From contig DASXZH010000023.1 of assembly GCA_036502005.1 (NCBI GenBank), positions 1-38,064 on the forward strand: a stretch of 38,064 nt of DNA. The letters run 5' to 3'. This DNA comes from DASXZH01 sp036502005. GTDB taxonomy: Bacteria > Armatimonadota > Fimbriimonadia > Fimbriimonadales > Fimbriimonadaceae. Shown in pieces: positions 31,317 to 38,064 of this stretch; the stretch's first letter is position 1; the number at the start of each line of letters is the position of its first letter. The notes beneath the pieces were generated by a model, which did no database searches, was not told where the DNA came from, and saw only the letters and a list, made by a program, of their open reading frames with translations. The position numbers were made by a program, and so were the translations under genes.

Positions 31317-32756
31317 GTGAAATTCGACAAATACGAACCGGGGAAATTTTACGACGAATACTTTGAGCCCGGCCCTTTGCCGCGTGCTCAAACCGAGCTT
31401 CTGGTAAGAAGCCTTCACGATTTATCCGATACCGAACTGGCCCAGCGCCAAGCTTCTGCGGAAGCCAGCCTCCTTCATCTTGGGATCACCTTTAACGTTT
31501 ATGGCGATGAGTCAGGCGCGGACAAGATCATGCCCTTCGATATCCTTCCGCGCATAGTTAGCGCGGCCGAGTGGGAACCACTCGAACAAGGCCTTAAACA
31601 GCGTATCGAAGCCCTTAATTTGTTTCTCGATGACATCTACCACGATCAGAAGATCCTCCAAGATGACCCGATCTTTAAAGAAGTTATCCTCTCCGCCAAG
31701 AGTTTCCGCTCGCAGTGCCAAGGTCTAAACCCGCCCCGAAAAGTTTGGTGCCACATCACGGGAACGGATTTGGTGAGGGATGGAAACGGTGTGATCCATG
31801 TGCTGGAGGACAACCTCCGCTGCCCGAGTGGTGTTTCTTACGTTCTTGAGAACCGCGAGGTCATGAAACGCACCTTCCCACAGATATTCGAAGGCCTTAA
31901 TATAAGGCCGGTGAACGACTACCCGAGCAGACTCCTTGAGGTGCTGCTTTCACTATCGAATAAAGCGAGCGATGACACGCAGGTGGTGGTTCTCACTCCC
32001 GGCCCGGCAAACTCGGCCTACTTTGAGCATTCTTACCTGGCCATGCAAATGGGTGTTCAGCTCGTGGAAGGACCTGACTTAGAAGTTAAAGATGGCTTCG
32101 TTCACATGCGGACAACGCAAGGGCTAAAACCCGTTGACGTCATCTACCGACGTATCGACGACGATTTCCTCGATCCGTTAACTTTTAGGCCCGACTCCAT
32201 GCTTGGCGTTCCTGGTCTCATGGAGGCCTATCGCGCGGGCCATGTGGCCATCGCCAACGCTCCCGGGTGCGGGGTTGCTGACGACAAGGTGGTTTACACC
32301 TTCGTTCCGAAGATGATCCGCTACTACCTGGACCAGGACCCGATTCTGCCCAATGTTCCCACGTTCCTCTGCTGGATCGAAGAACAGCGAGAGCACGTTC
32401 TACAAAATCTTGACTCTCTCGTTGTGAAAGCCGCAAACGAAGCGGGCGGGTACGGCATGCTCATCGGTCCAGCTTCCACGGAAGCTATGCGAAATGAGTT
32501 CGCCGATAAGATCCGCAAGGACCCTCGGAATTTCATTGCACAGCCCACCTTGGCGCTTTCCAGGGTTCCCGTCCTTATTGATGGTGCCACTTGCGAGGGT
32601 CGGCACGTCGACCTTCGGCCCTACATCTTAAATAAAGGCGATGAGATTTTTGTTCTTCCTGGCGGGCTCACACGAGTCGCCCTCACCAAAGGATCTTTGG
32701 TTGTTAACTCAAGCCAAGGTGGCGGCAGCAAAGACACATGGGTGTTAGGTTCATGA
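31317..32756 (+). CDS. Circularly permuted ATP-grasp peptide ligase (DUF404/DUF407)
   Basis: The 479-residue protein shows the permuted ATP-grasp features: FNVYGDESGADKIMPFDILP, ALNLFLDDIYHDQKIL, HVLEDNLRCPSGVSYVLENR, LTPGPANSAYFEHSYLAMQM, YGMLIGPASTEAMR and the C-terminal RVALTKGSLVVNSSQGGGSK. It would ligate amino acids or peptides using ATP. It is followed by alpha-E and transglutaminase genes, a recurring operon in amidoligase-type peptide synthesis and modification. The start is GTG, with GAGAAG 8 nt upstream. It overlaps the next gene by 4 bp. Confidence 0.9.
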   Translation: MKFDKYEPGKFYDEYFEPGPLPRAQTELLVRSLHDLSDTELAQRQASAEASLLHLGITFNVYGDESGADKIMPFDILPRIVSAAEWEPLEQGLKQRIEALNLFLDDIYHDQKILQDDPIFKEVILSAKSFRSQCQGLNPPRKVWCHITGTDLVRDGNGVIHVLEDNLRCPSGVSYVLENREVMKRTFPQIFEGLNIRPVNDYPSRLLEVLLSLSNKASDDTQVVVLTPGPANSAYFEHSYLAMQMGVQLVEGPDLEVKDGFVHMRTTQGLKPVDVIYRRIDDDFLDPLTFRPDSMLGVPGLMEAYRAGHVAIANAPGCGVADDKVVYTFVPKMIRYYLDQDPILPNVPTFLCWIEEQREHVLQNLDSLVVKAANEAGGYGMLIGPASTEAMRNEFADKIRKDPRNFIAQPTLALSRVPVLIDGATCEGRHVDLRPYILNKGDEIFVLPGGLTRVALTKGSLVVNSSQGGGSKDTWVLGS

Positions 32757-33751
32757 GCGCCAGACCACTTCTTAGCCGGGCCGCGGAAGCCCTTTTTTGG
32801 ACTGGCCGATATGTGGAGCGCGCCGATAACATTGCGCGGTCGATCGACGTCAACCTAAACCTTTTGCTTGATCAGCCGCCGGCCACCGACGAACAGTGGG
32901 CGCCGCTATACCAAGTTACGAGCGATGAGCCAGAGTTCCTTAAGCGTTATCAAAAACCGGACCGGGAAAGCGTGGTGAAGTTCCTAACCTTCGACACGAC
33001 CTACGCCAACTCGATTACAAGCTGCCTTAGAATTGCGCGGGACAACGCCCGCACGGTGCGCGAGATCATTTCCAGCGAGATGTGGGAGCAGATAAACGGC
33101 TTTTATCTGATGGTGCAACGAGCCTCAACATCGAGCAAGGCAGCCGTGGACCTGCACAGCTTCTGCCGAAACGTGCGCATGGAATGCCACCTGTTTGAAG
33201 GCCTATGTTATGCGACCATGTCGCATTCGGAAGCGTGGCACTTCGTGCAAATGGGTCGCATGATGGAGCGCGCCGACCGCACCGCGCGGATATTGGACGT
33301 CAAATACTTCATCCTGCTTCCGAAGGTTGATTATGTGGGTTCGCCCATCGATGATATCCAGTGGGGCGCAGTCTTAAAATCCTGCAGCGGTTTTGAGATG
33401 TATCGAAAGAGATTTGGCAGGCTTTCGCCCGATAAGATCGTCGAGTTCCTGCTCATCAACCGCGAGTTTCCGCGCTCCGTTCTTTACTGCCTCAACTCGG
33501 TAAGCGATTCTTTGCACACCATCACGGGAACGCCAAATGCCGTGTTCCGATTTTCCAGCGAACAGAAGCTGGGCCAGCTTAGATCCGAACTCCTTTGGGC
33601 AGAACCAAACGAAATCATCGTGAAAGGACTGCACGAATATCTTGACAGCCTGGAAATTAGACTGATAGAAATCGGTGAACAGATTGCGGCAAACTTCTTC
33701 AATCCCCCCATAGACTTTGCACAGCAAGTGCAATCGCAGGTTCTAAACTAG
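32753..33751 (+). CDS. Alpha-E domain protein (DUF403)
   Basis: The 332-residue helical protein starts MSARPLLSRAAEALFWTGRY, followed by VERADNIARSIDVNLNLLL. It continues with YANSITSCLRIARDNARTVR and MSHSEAWHFVQMGRMMERAD and has the conserved helices of DUF403. I choose the ATG at 32753, overlapping the previous stop (ATGA), because it gives the family N-terminus. An ATG 15 nt further upstream would be less typical. Its partner is the ATP-grasp ligase. It probably acts as a subunit in the peptide-forming complex. Confidence 0.9.
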   Translation: MSARPLLSRAAEALFWTGRYVERADNIARSIDVNLNLLLDQPPATDEQWAPLYQVTSDEPEFLKRYQKPDRESVVKFLTFDTTYANSITSCLRIARDNARTVREIISSEMWEQINGFYLMVQRASTSSKAAVDLHSFCRNVRMECHLFEGLCYATMSHSEAWHFVQMGRMMERADRTARILDVKYFILLPKVDYVGSPIDDIQWGAVLKSCSGFEMYRKRFGRLSPDKIVEFLLINREFPRSVLYCLNSVSDSLHTITGTPNAVFRFSSEQKLGQLRSELLWAEPNEIIVKGLHEYLDSLEIRLIEIGEQIAANFFNPPIDFAQQVQSQVLN

Positions 33752-33791
33752 ACTTTTAGCCCGTCCCTTGTAAGTATTGAACCACCCTCAA

Positions 33792-34631
33792 ATGATCTTT
33801 CGAATCGAGCATATAACGACTTACAAATACAGCGAGGAAGTGGCCCTTGGCCCCCATGTGCTGCGCCTTACGCCGCGCTCCGGGCTCAGCCAACGGGTGC
33901 TAAGCCACGAAATAACGATTGATCCGGTTCCTCATGGCCAGGCGCAGATCCTGGATGCGGAAGGCAACTCCATTCTTAGCGTCTGGTTCACGGGCAAGAC
34001 GGGCAAACTGGTGATTACCAACAAATGCGAAGTGGAAACCCTTCAGAGCAATCCTTTCGATTATCTGGTTCTCAGCAGCAACCGCATGGCACCTCCGGTC
34101 CTTTCCGAAGTCGAGCAAGAGGCTTTAGCGCCTTATCTTTTACGCAAGGAACCCACCGAGGCGGTAGATGCTTTTGCCCATTCGCTTTTGCGACCCTCGG
34201 AAGGCAAAACGATGCCATTTCTCAATCTGCTGAACCAGGTTCTGTATAAGGAATTTGAAACGGTTTTGCGGCCGGAAGGAGCTTCTTACTCTCCCCTTGT
34301 ATGCCTAGACTTGCGGCAAGGTGCTTGCCGGGACTTAACTGTTTTGTTTATGGATGTTTGCCGGGCGGTCGGTATTCCCGCCCGCTTTGTCAGCGGTTAT
34401 CAGGAAGGTGATATCGATATGACCCATCGCCATCTTCACGCCTGGCCAGAGGTTTATATGCCTGGCGCCGGCTGGCGCGGCTACGATCCGACGACGAACT
34501 TGGCTGTGGCAGATCGCCACATCCCGACTGCGGCGAGCCACACTCCTGCCGGTGCTTCGCCAATCGAGGGCGCGTTCTCGGGAGCTCATGTGAACTCGGT
34601 GATGGAACATGAACTTAGACTGTCTGGGTAA
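33792..34631 (+). CDS. Transglutaminase-like cysteine peptidase/ligase
   Basis: This 279-residue protein begins MIFRIEHITTYKYSEEVALG (with HVLRLTPRSG), the bacterial transglutaminase N-domain pattern. The core has the catalytic Cys in DLRQGACRDLTVLFMDVCRA and the His in HLHAWPEVYMPGAGWRGYDP, with Asp in YDPTTN. It follows the ATP-grasp/alpha-E pair in an operon-like arrangement. It likely cleaves or cross-links a peptide product. I prefer the ATG at 33792 to a TTG 15 nt upstream. Confidence 0.92.
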   Translation: MIFRIEHITTYKYSEEVALGPHVLRLTPRSGLSQRVLSHEITIDPVPHGQAQILDAEGNSILSVWFTGKTGKLVITNKCEVETLQSNPFDYLVLSSNRMAPPVLSEVEQEALAPYLLRKEPTEAVDAFAHSLLRPSEGKTMPFLNLLNQVLYKEFETVLRPEGASYSPLVCLDLRQGACRDLTVLFMDVCRAVGIPARFVSGYQEGDIDMTHRHLHAWPEVYMPGAGWRGYDPTTNLAVADRHIPTAASHTPAGASPIEGAFSGAHVNSVMEHELRLSG

Positions 34632-34736
34632 TAAACAATCCTGCAATTGTTAAGAAATAAAAAACTTGTACCAGACATGTTACAAAGCCTCAAGCTGTTA
34701 GCGTCTAACCGCTGACCAGGATCGGGAGGCTTCATC

Positions 34737-35840
34737 ATGCACTTTCAAAAGAGAGCGACCTTTATATTAGTTGGCGCAAGCGCCGCCATTTGCCTTTCAG
34801 GATGCGGAGAAGGCGGTTCCGCTTCATCCGGAATGCCAACGAACATCGAGAAGCCTCAATCCGCAACGGCTGGGAAATTCATCGAGACAAAGCTGGTGGC
34901 GGATCAAGCATCTGTTCACGCAAACACCACGGACTCTAACCTTTTAAACCCATGGGGTTTGGCGTTCAGCCCAAGCGGACCGTTCTGGGTCGCCAACAAC
35001 ACTTCCGGAACAGCCACTGTTTATGGCAGCACTGGAAATAACGATGGCATCGTAGTTGGGATCCCAACGGCAACAGGCGGAACAAAAGGGCCCGTTTCTG
35101 GCCAGGTTTATAATGGCACCAGGAACTTTGCCGTAAACGGCAACGTCCCCAGCTTCATTTTCTGCAGCGAAGACGGGATTATCACGGCCTGGACGGGAAG
35201 TTCAATTGCCATAAAAGTTGCGGACCGCTCTGCAACAGGCGCTGTTTACAAGGGCCTTGCAATAGGCGCGTATAATGGCAACAACTACCTTTACGTAACC
35301 AACTTCCATTCTGGAATGATCGATATCTTTAATAGCGACTACAAGTACGTCACGTCGGTTACAGATAAAACATTGCCCGCCGGCTACGGGCCATTCGGAA
35401 TCCAGAACATCAACAATAGGTTGTATGTCACGTTTGCCAAGCAGCTAGGTCCCGCCAATCACGACAATCAGCCGGGTGCTGGACTTGGCTACATTGATTG
35501 GTTCAATACTCACGGCTCTCTTATCGCCAGAATGGTCTCCAACGGCGCGCTAAACTCGCCTTGGGGGATCGCACTTGCTCCCGCCAACTTTGGCAATGTT
35601 GGGGGCGATTTGCTTATTGGCAACTTTGGCGATGGCAAGATCAACGCCTACAACCCCGTAAGCCGCCACTTCGATGGAGCCCTTCTCGGGACCACGGGCA
35701 CTCCGCTCGTGATCCCCGGACTGTGGGCACTTGAACCTGGCAACGGTGGAGCGGGAGGCTCGGCTTCGGATGTGTATTTCACATCAGGCCCGGGCAACGA
35801 AGCTCACGGATTGTTCGGCGGTCTGTCCAACTCAGGCTAG
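34737..35840 (+). CDS. TIGR03118 family secreted lipoprotein
   Basis: The 367-residue protein has a lipobox (ICLSGC) after a signal sequence. It continues FIETKLVADQASVHANTTDS, NLLNPWGLAFSPSGPFWVAN and NTSGTATVYGS, then VTNFHSGMIDIFNSDYK, matching TIGR03118. The family is predicted to form a beta-propeller. The function is unknown. GGGAGG is 7-12 nt before the ATG, giving a solid start. A terminator follows at 35871. Confidence 0.88.
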   Translation: MHFQKRATFILVGASAAICLSGCGEGGSASSGMPTNIEKPQSATAGKFIETKLVADQASVHANTTDSNLLNPWGLAFSPSGPFWVANNTSGTATVYGSTGNNDGIVVGIPTATGGTKGPVSGQVYNGTRNFAVNGNVPSFIFCSEDGIITAWTGSSIAIKVADRSATGAVYKGLAIGAYNGNNYLYVTNFHSGMIDIFNSDYKYVTSVTDKTLPAGYGPFGIQNINNRLYVTFAKQLGPANHDNQPGAGLGYIDWFNTHGSLIARMVSNGALNSPWGIALAPANFGNVGGDLLIGNFGDGKINAYNPVSRHFDGALLGTTGTPLVIPGLWALEPGNGGAGGSASDVYFTSGPGNEAHGLFGGLSNSG

Positions 35841-35870
35841 TAACTTCTTCTGAACCGTCTGTCTCAAATC

Positions 35871-35900
35871 GGCCCGCCATCCGGCGGGCCGTTTCTTTTT
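35871..35900 (+). terminator. Intrinsic terminator
   Basis: GGCCCGCC-ATCC-GGCGGGCC (8-bp GC-only stem) is followed by GTTTCTTTTT. Confidence 0.92.
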
Positions 35901-35909
35901 GGTTGGTTT

Positions 35910-36026
35910 TCAGAGGAAGATATACGAGCCGTCCCGGCTCAGGTTGTTTGTGTAGGATGTGCCGGAGAGAGAAGGGAACTTGCCGCTCACAATATAACCG
36001 CACCGGCGGCCCATTAGCCAATCCAT
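35910..36026 (-). CDS. Possible small protein or gene remnant after the GH99-like gene
   Basis: A 38-residue frame, starting 4 nt after the stop of the glycosidase gene, reads MDWLMGRRCGYIVSG, KFPSLSGTSYTNNLS and RDGSYIFL. No ribosome site of note is present. The composition looks more like a protein tail than random sequence, but no family is recognised. It may be a fragment left from a larger ORF. Confidence 0.3.
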   Translation of the reverse strand: MDWLMGRRCGYIVSGKFPSLSGTSYTNNLSRDGSYIFL

Positions 36027-36030
36027 TAGC

Positions 36031-37536
36031 TCAATTCTTAGTTACCTCTACCAACTGAACGTAAAACTTACCACCAGACGGGGTTTCGAACCGGAAGTCG
36101 GTATCGCCGCCAAACTTCTCGTTGAATACGGCGGCAGGCACCTTAAAGATGGCGGTTCGGAACTTGTTTGTATTGCCGGGCACGATCCATGGCGAATAGG
36201 TGTGAACAGTTGCCGTTGCCGTGTTATTCACAGCGAGCCGAAATTCGTTGCCAGAATCGAAATAGTTGATCCGGATCGTGTAAGAAGCAGGCGTTGAAGA
36301 GCCGTAAGCCTGCGACACCTGATAGTTCAGCAGATAGCTGCCACTGGCAGGGGCGATGGCATAGTAGCCACCAACCACAACGGCCTGAGAAACCGAAACT
36401 GAGCCCCAGCTCACCTGCCAAAGGCCGACGGCAGAAGAAGGGTTGCCGGCAACCGTGTAAACGCTCTTATCCAGCGAGTAATCGGCAAACACATAATTGT
36501 GCGCTTTTGGAACCCAAGCCGCGGTGGCCGTGAGATAGCCGGTTGGGCCAACCGTTCCGTAATCCTGAAAAGTGAAACCGTCCGTATCCTTGCCCTCGCC
36601 GCAAGGCTCTATTTGGGTGGTTTCGGACCATTCGTTGAACGAGGTCACGCTGAACATGGGAGCGTCGATGCCAAAGTTGAGGGCCGCTTCCCAGGCTTGC
36701 TGGTAAGTTGCTCCATTGGCTCTATCCACGATGCCGGTCCAACCCTTGCTTCGGTAGGCATTAAATCCGGGCATGCTGGTGGGAACGTACCAGGCGCCTG
36801 TGGGCAGGCTCTGGGCTAAGGTTCTCGCCGCTGTTAGGGCCTCGTCGCCATAGCCGAACATGCCATCGAAGTTGCCGGTTGTCGTCCAAGTCGGATCGTA
36901 ATCGTAGTGGACGAGCATGATGGCGTTATCGGCTGAATGGATACTCTGAATGGCGGTGGTCCACTGGGATGGGGCAGGGGTTGTGTCGCTGCCGGAGTAG
37001 TACACGAAGAAAACGGGCCTTGCTATGCCTGCAGTTAGGTTATTTGTGTCCCGAGTGGTTGTATACCAAGCGGGCGAAGCGCCGTAGTGCGAGATGAGAT
37101 AGTGAACATCGTTGACGACGGACTGCGGCGTGCGGCCTAAGTATTCATCGATCATAATAATCACTTTGATGCCGTTTTGGGCGGCGGCGGATAAGACGGG
37201 GGCTACATTGGCATCGATACTCGTGCCCTTTGCATTGCTCGTCCCCCACCAGGAAACGATGATCTCATCGAAACCGGCCTGCTTGAGCCACTTCATGTGG
37301 TCGGCGATTACGGTTGGATTGTCGCTGAGGTATTCGCCAAGCTCCGGCACCATGTCGAGGAGTGTGCCCCATTGGCCCGTGTACCAGATGTAGTAAAACG
37401 CGGCTACGGTTGGGTTGTGGTGAACGCCTGTTTCTGTTGGCGCCGTGAATCCCTGCTGGGTGGTGTTGGTAACCGTAATTTGGCCGAAGCCAAAGGTTGC
37501 CAAGGCGAGGGCAGCTAGAACTGGCAGAAACTTCAC
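36031..37536 (-). CDS. Secreted GH99/GH71-like glycoside hydrolase
   Basis: The 501-residue protein has a signal peptide (KFLPVLAALALATFGFG). It then has AAFYYIWYTGQWGTLLD, MKWLKQAGFDEIIVSWWG, NGIKVIIMIDEYLGR, a middle barrel and the motif VTSFNEWSETTQIEPCGEG. The latter corresponds to the GH99 'FNEWHEGTQIEP' catalytic loop with both Glu kept. Family members cleave alpha-mannosidic links. The exact substrate here is unknown. About 150 C-terminal residues form an extra beta-rich domain. The start is GTG at 37536, supported by TAGGAG 9 nt upstream. An upstream TTG frame is less likely. Confidence 0.85.
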   Translation of the reverse strand: MKFLPVLAALALATFGFGQITVTNTTQQGFTAPTETGVHHNPTVAAFYYIWYTGQWGTLLDMVPELGEYLSDNPTVIADHMKWLKQAGFDEIIVSWWGTSNAKGTSIDANVAPVLSAAAQNGIKVIIMIDEYLGRTPQSVVNDVHYLISHYGASPAWYTTTRDTNNLTAGIARPVFFVYYSGSDTTPAPSQWTTAIQSIHSADNAIMLVHYDYDPTWTTTGNFDGMFGYGDEALTAARTLAQSLPTGAWYVPTSMPGFNAYRSKGWTGIVDRANGATYQQAWEAALNFGIDAPMFSVTSFNEWSETTQIEPCGEGKDTDGFTFQDYGTVGPTGYLTATAAWVPKAHNYVFADYSLDKSVYTVAGNPSSAVGLWQVSWGSVSVSQAVVVGGYYAIAPASGSYLLNYQVSQAYGSSTPASYTIRINYFDSGNEFRLAVNNTATATVHTYSPWIVPGNTNKFRTAIFKVPAAVFNEKFGGDTDFRFETPSGGKFYVQLVEVTKN

Positions 37537-37566
37537 CGACTTTGCTCCTAAAACCCACCGTGGCAA

Positions 37567-37946
37567 GCAACCAAGTCTTACTACGTTTGGGTTCAGTAAG
37601 TTAGAGCCATGTTTTGGCGGTTTTGAGGCAGGGCGGATTGCGGGTTGTTGGTATCACGAGGTTACAACAACCCTTACCGGCATTAAGGAAAGATTGCCTT
37701 GGGTTCTATTTTGGATGCCGCCGCTCGAGCCTCTCCCGGTTCGTACCTCACCGACCTCTCCTCTCGGGAAAGGTATGAAACTGCTGGAACGCCACGCAAG
37801 CCACCGTAGCATTGCGAACCGACGACAAGCCGATTCAGGCTCGGACACTCCCACCATGGGCGGCACCCAGACCCAATGCACATTGGGCGTTCATAGACCA
37901 GCTTCTGACTTCTTCCAACTCCACACCTCTCCCGAGAGGCTTGTCG
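37567..37946 (+). other. Spacer with TIR-element-like core fragment
   Basis: At 37730-37780 GCCTCTCCCGGTTCGTACCT, followed by CACCGACCTCTCCTCTCGGG, matches the core of the TIR element but without its terminal repeats. CCTCTCCCGAGAGG at about 37926-37939 is a small palindrome. No coding region is supported. Confidence 0.5.
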
Positions 37947-38064
37947 TTATACACATTTTTCTCCGAGGATGAGTTGGATCCCGAGAAGGATGTCTTGGAG
38001 GCGGTTCCATCCTGCCCAGATCGTTTGCCATCCCGGTTCCCCATCCCCCTTTCTGGCCAGGAAT
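37947..38064 (-). CDS. C-terminal end of an IS4-like transposase (partial, runs off the window)
   Basis: The minus-strand frame reads FLARKGDGEPGWQTIWAGWN, then RLQDILLGIQLILGEKCV and stops at TAA. The GDGEPGWQTIW..W.RL.D segment is typical of the C-terminus of IS4-superfamily DDE transposases. The 5' part of the gene lies beyond 38064, so length and integrity cannot be judged. Confidence 0.65.
   Translation of the reverse strand, partial: FLARKGDGEPGWQTIWAGWNRLQDILLGIQLILGEKCV

Noticed and set aside
37445..37972. 175-aa plus-strand ORF at the window end
   Set aside because: It overlaps the glycosidase start on the other strand and repeat sequence, and resembles no protein.
1..38064. tRNA, rRNA, tmRNA, RNase P or SRP RNA genes
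   Set aside because: No matching conserved arms or cores were seen on either strand on reading through. A covariance-model scan would settle this.

Overview
The window is 38 kb of bacterial chromosome with a base composition a little above 50% GC, many GTG/TTG starts and short operons. The mix of genes (flagellin, NAD-type isocitrate dehydrogenase, secreted low-complexity proteins with a lipoprotein/Tat export style, a zinc-free L33/L32 pair, abundant short-period intergenic repeats) suggests an environmental, flagellated, Gram-negative-type bacterium. My best guess is Armatimonadota (Fimbriimonadia-like), with Acidobacteriota/Chloroflexota as alternatives. The assignment rests on general resemblance only.

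Layout. 1-3.0 kb: isocitrate dehydrogenase (-), a secreted Ser/Gly/His-rich protein (+), and a repeat-filled spacer. 3.0-6.85 kb: flagellin (+), then a complete group II intron on the minus strand (4690-6642, maturase ORF inside) inserted in an octamer repeat. 6.85-11 kb: an Old Yellow Enzyme, a secreted FGE/SUMF1-like protein, a DUF190-CrcB fluoride pair and an MFS transporter. 11.2-12.4 kb: a second secreted protein sharing its C-terminal domain with the one at 1.3 kb.

12.4-15.3 kb is the most accessory-looking part. It holds a decayed MarR-like gene fragment, a roughly 270-nt region dense in hairpins ending in an intrinsic terminator that abuts a start codon, and two translationally coupled genes: a LOTUS/winged-helix-like protein and a phosphoribosyltransferase-like protein. 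I regard this as the best candidate for an undescribed system, possibly RNA-linked defence or conflict.

15.4-24.4 kb: a large secreted BNR/sortilin-type beta-propeller protein with a small antitoxin-like ORF upstream, a luciferase-like monooxygenase, a DUF4268 nuclease-like protein with an unknown neighbour, rpmG-rpmF, recN and yajQ. 24.4-29.5 kb: a 97-bp hairpin element, a secreted alpha/beta hydrolase, a GNAT acetyltransferase, then a tight five-gene operon (DUF6916, three phage-tail-collar paralogues, a Tat-exported protein). 29.7-34.6 kb: two tandem paralogous lipoproteins, then the circularly permuted ATP-grasp / alpha-E / transglutaminase operon predicted to make or modify a peptide. 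34.7-38 kb: a TIGR03118-type lipoprotein, a GH99-like secreted glycoside hydrolase and the 3' end of an IS4-like transposase.

Intergenic space is unusually repeat-rich. There is a ~145-bp element with perfect 19-bp terminal inverted repeats, a ~100-bp 'CCTCCGGCGTGCC' family, and arrays of degenerate 7- or 8-nt units, three of which occur as inverted pairs. No tRNA, rRNA or CRISPR array was seen.
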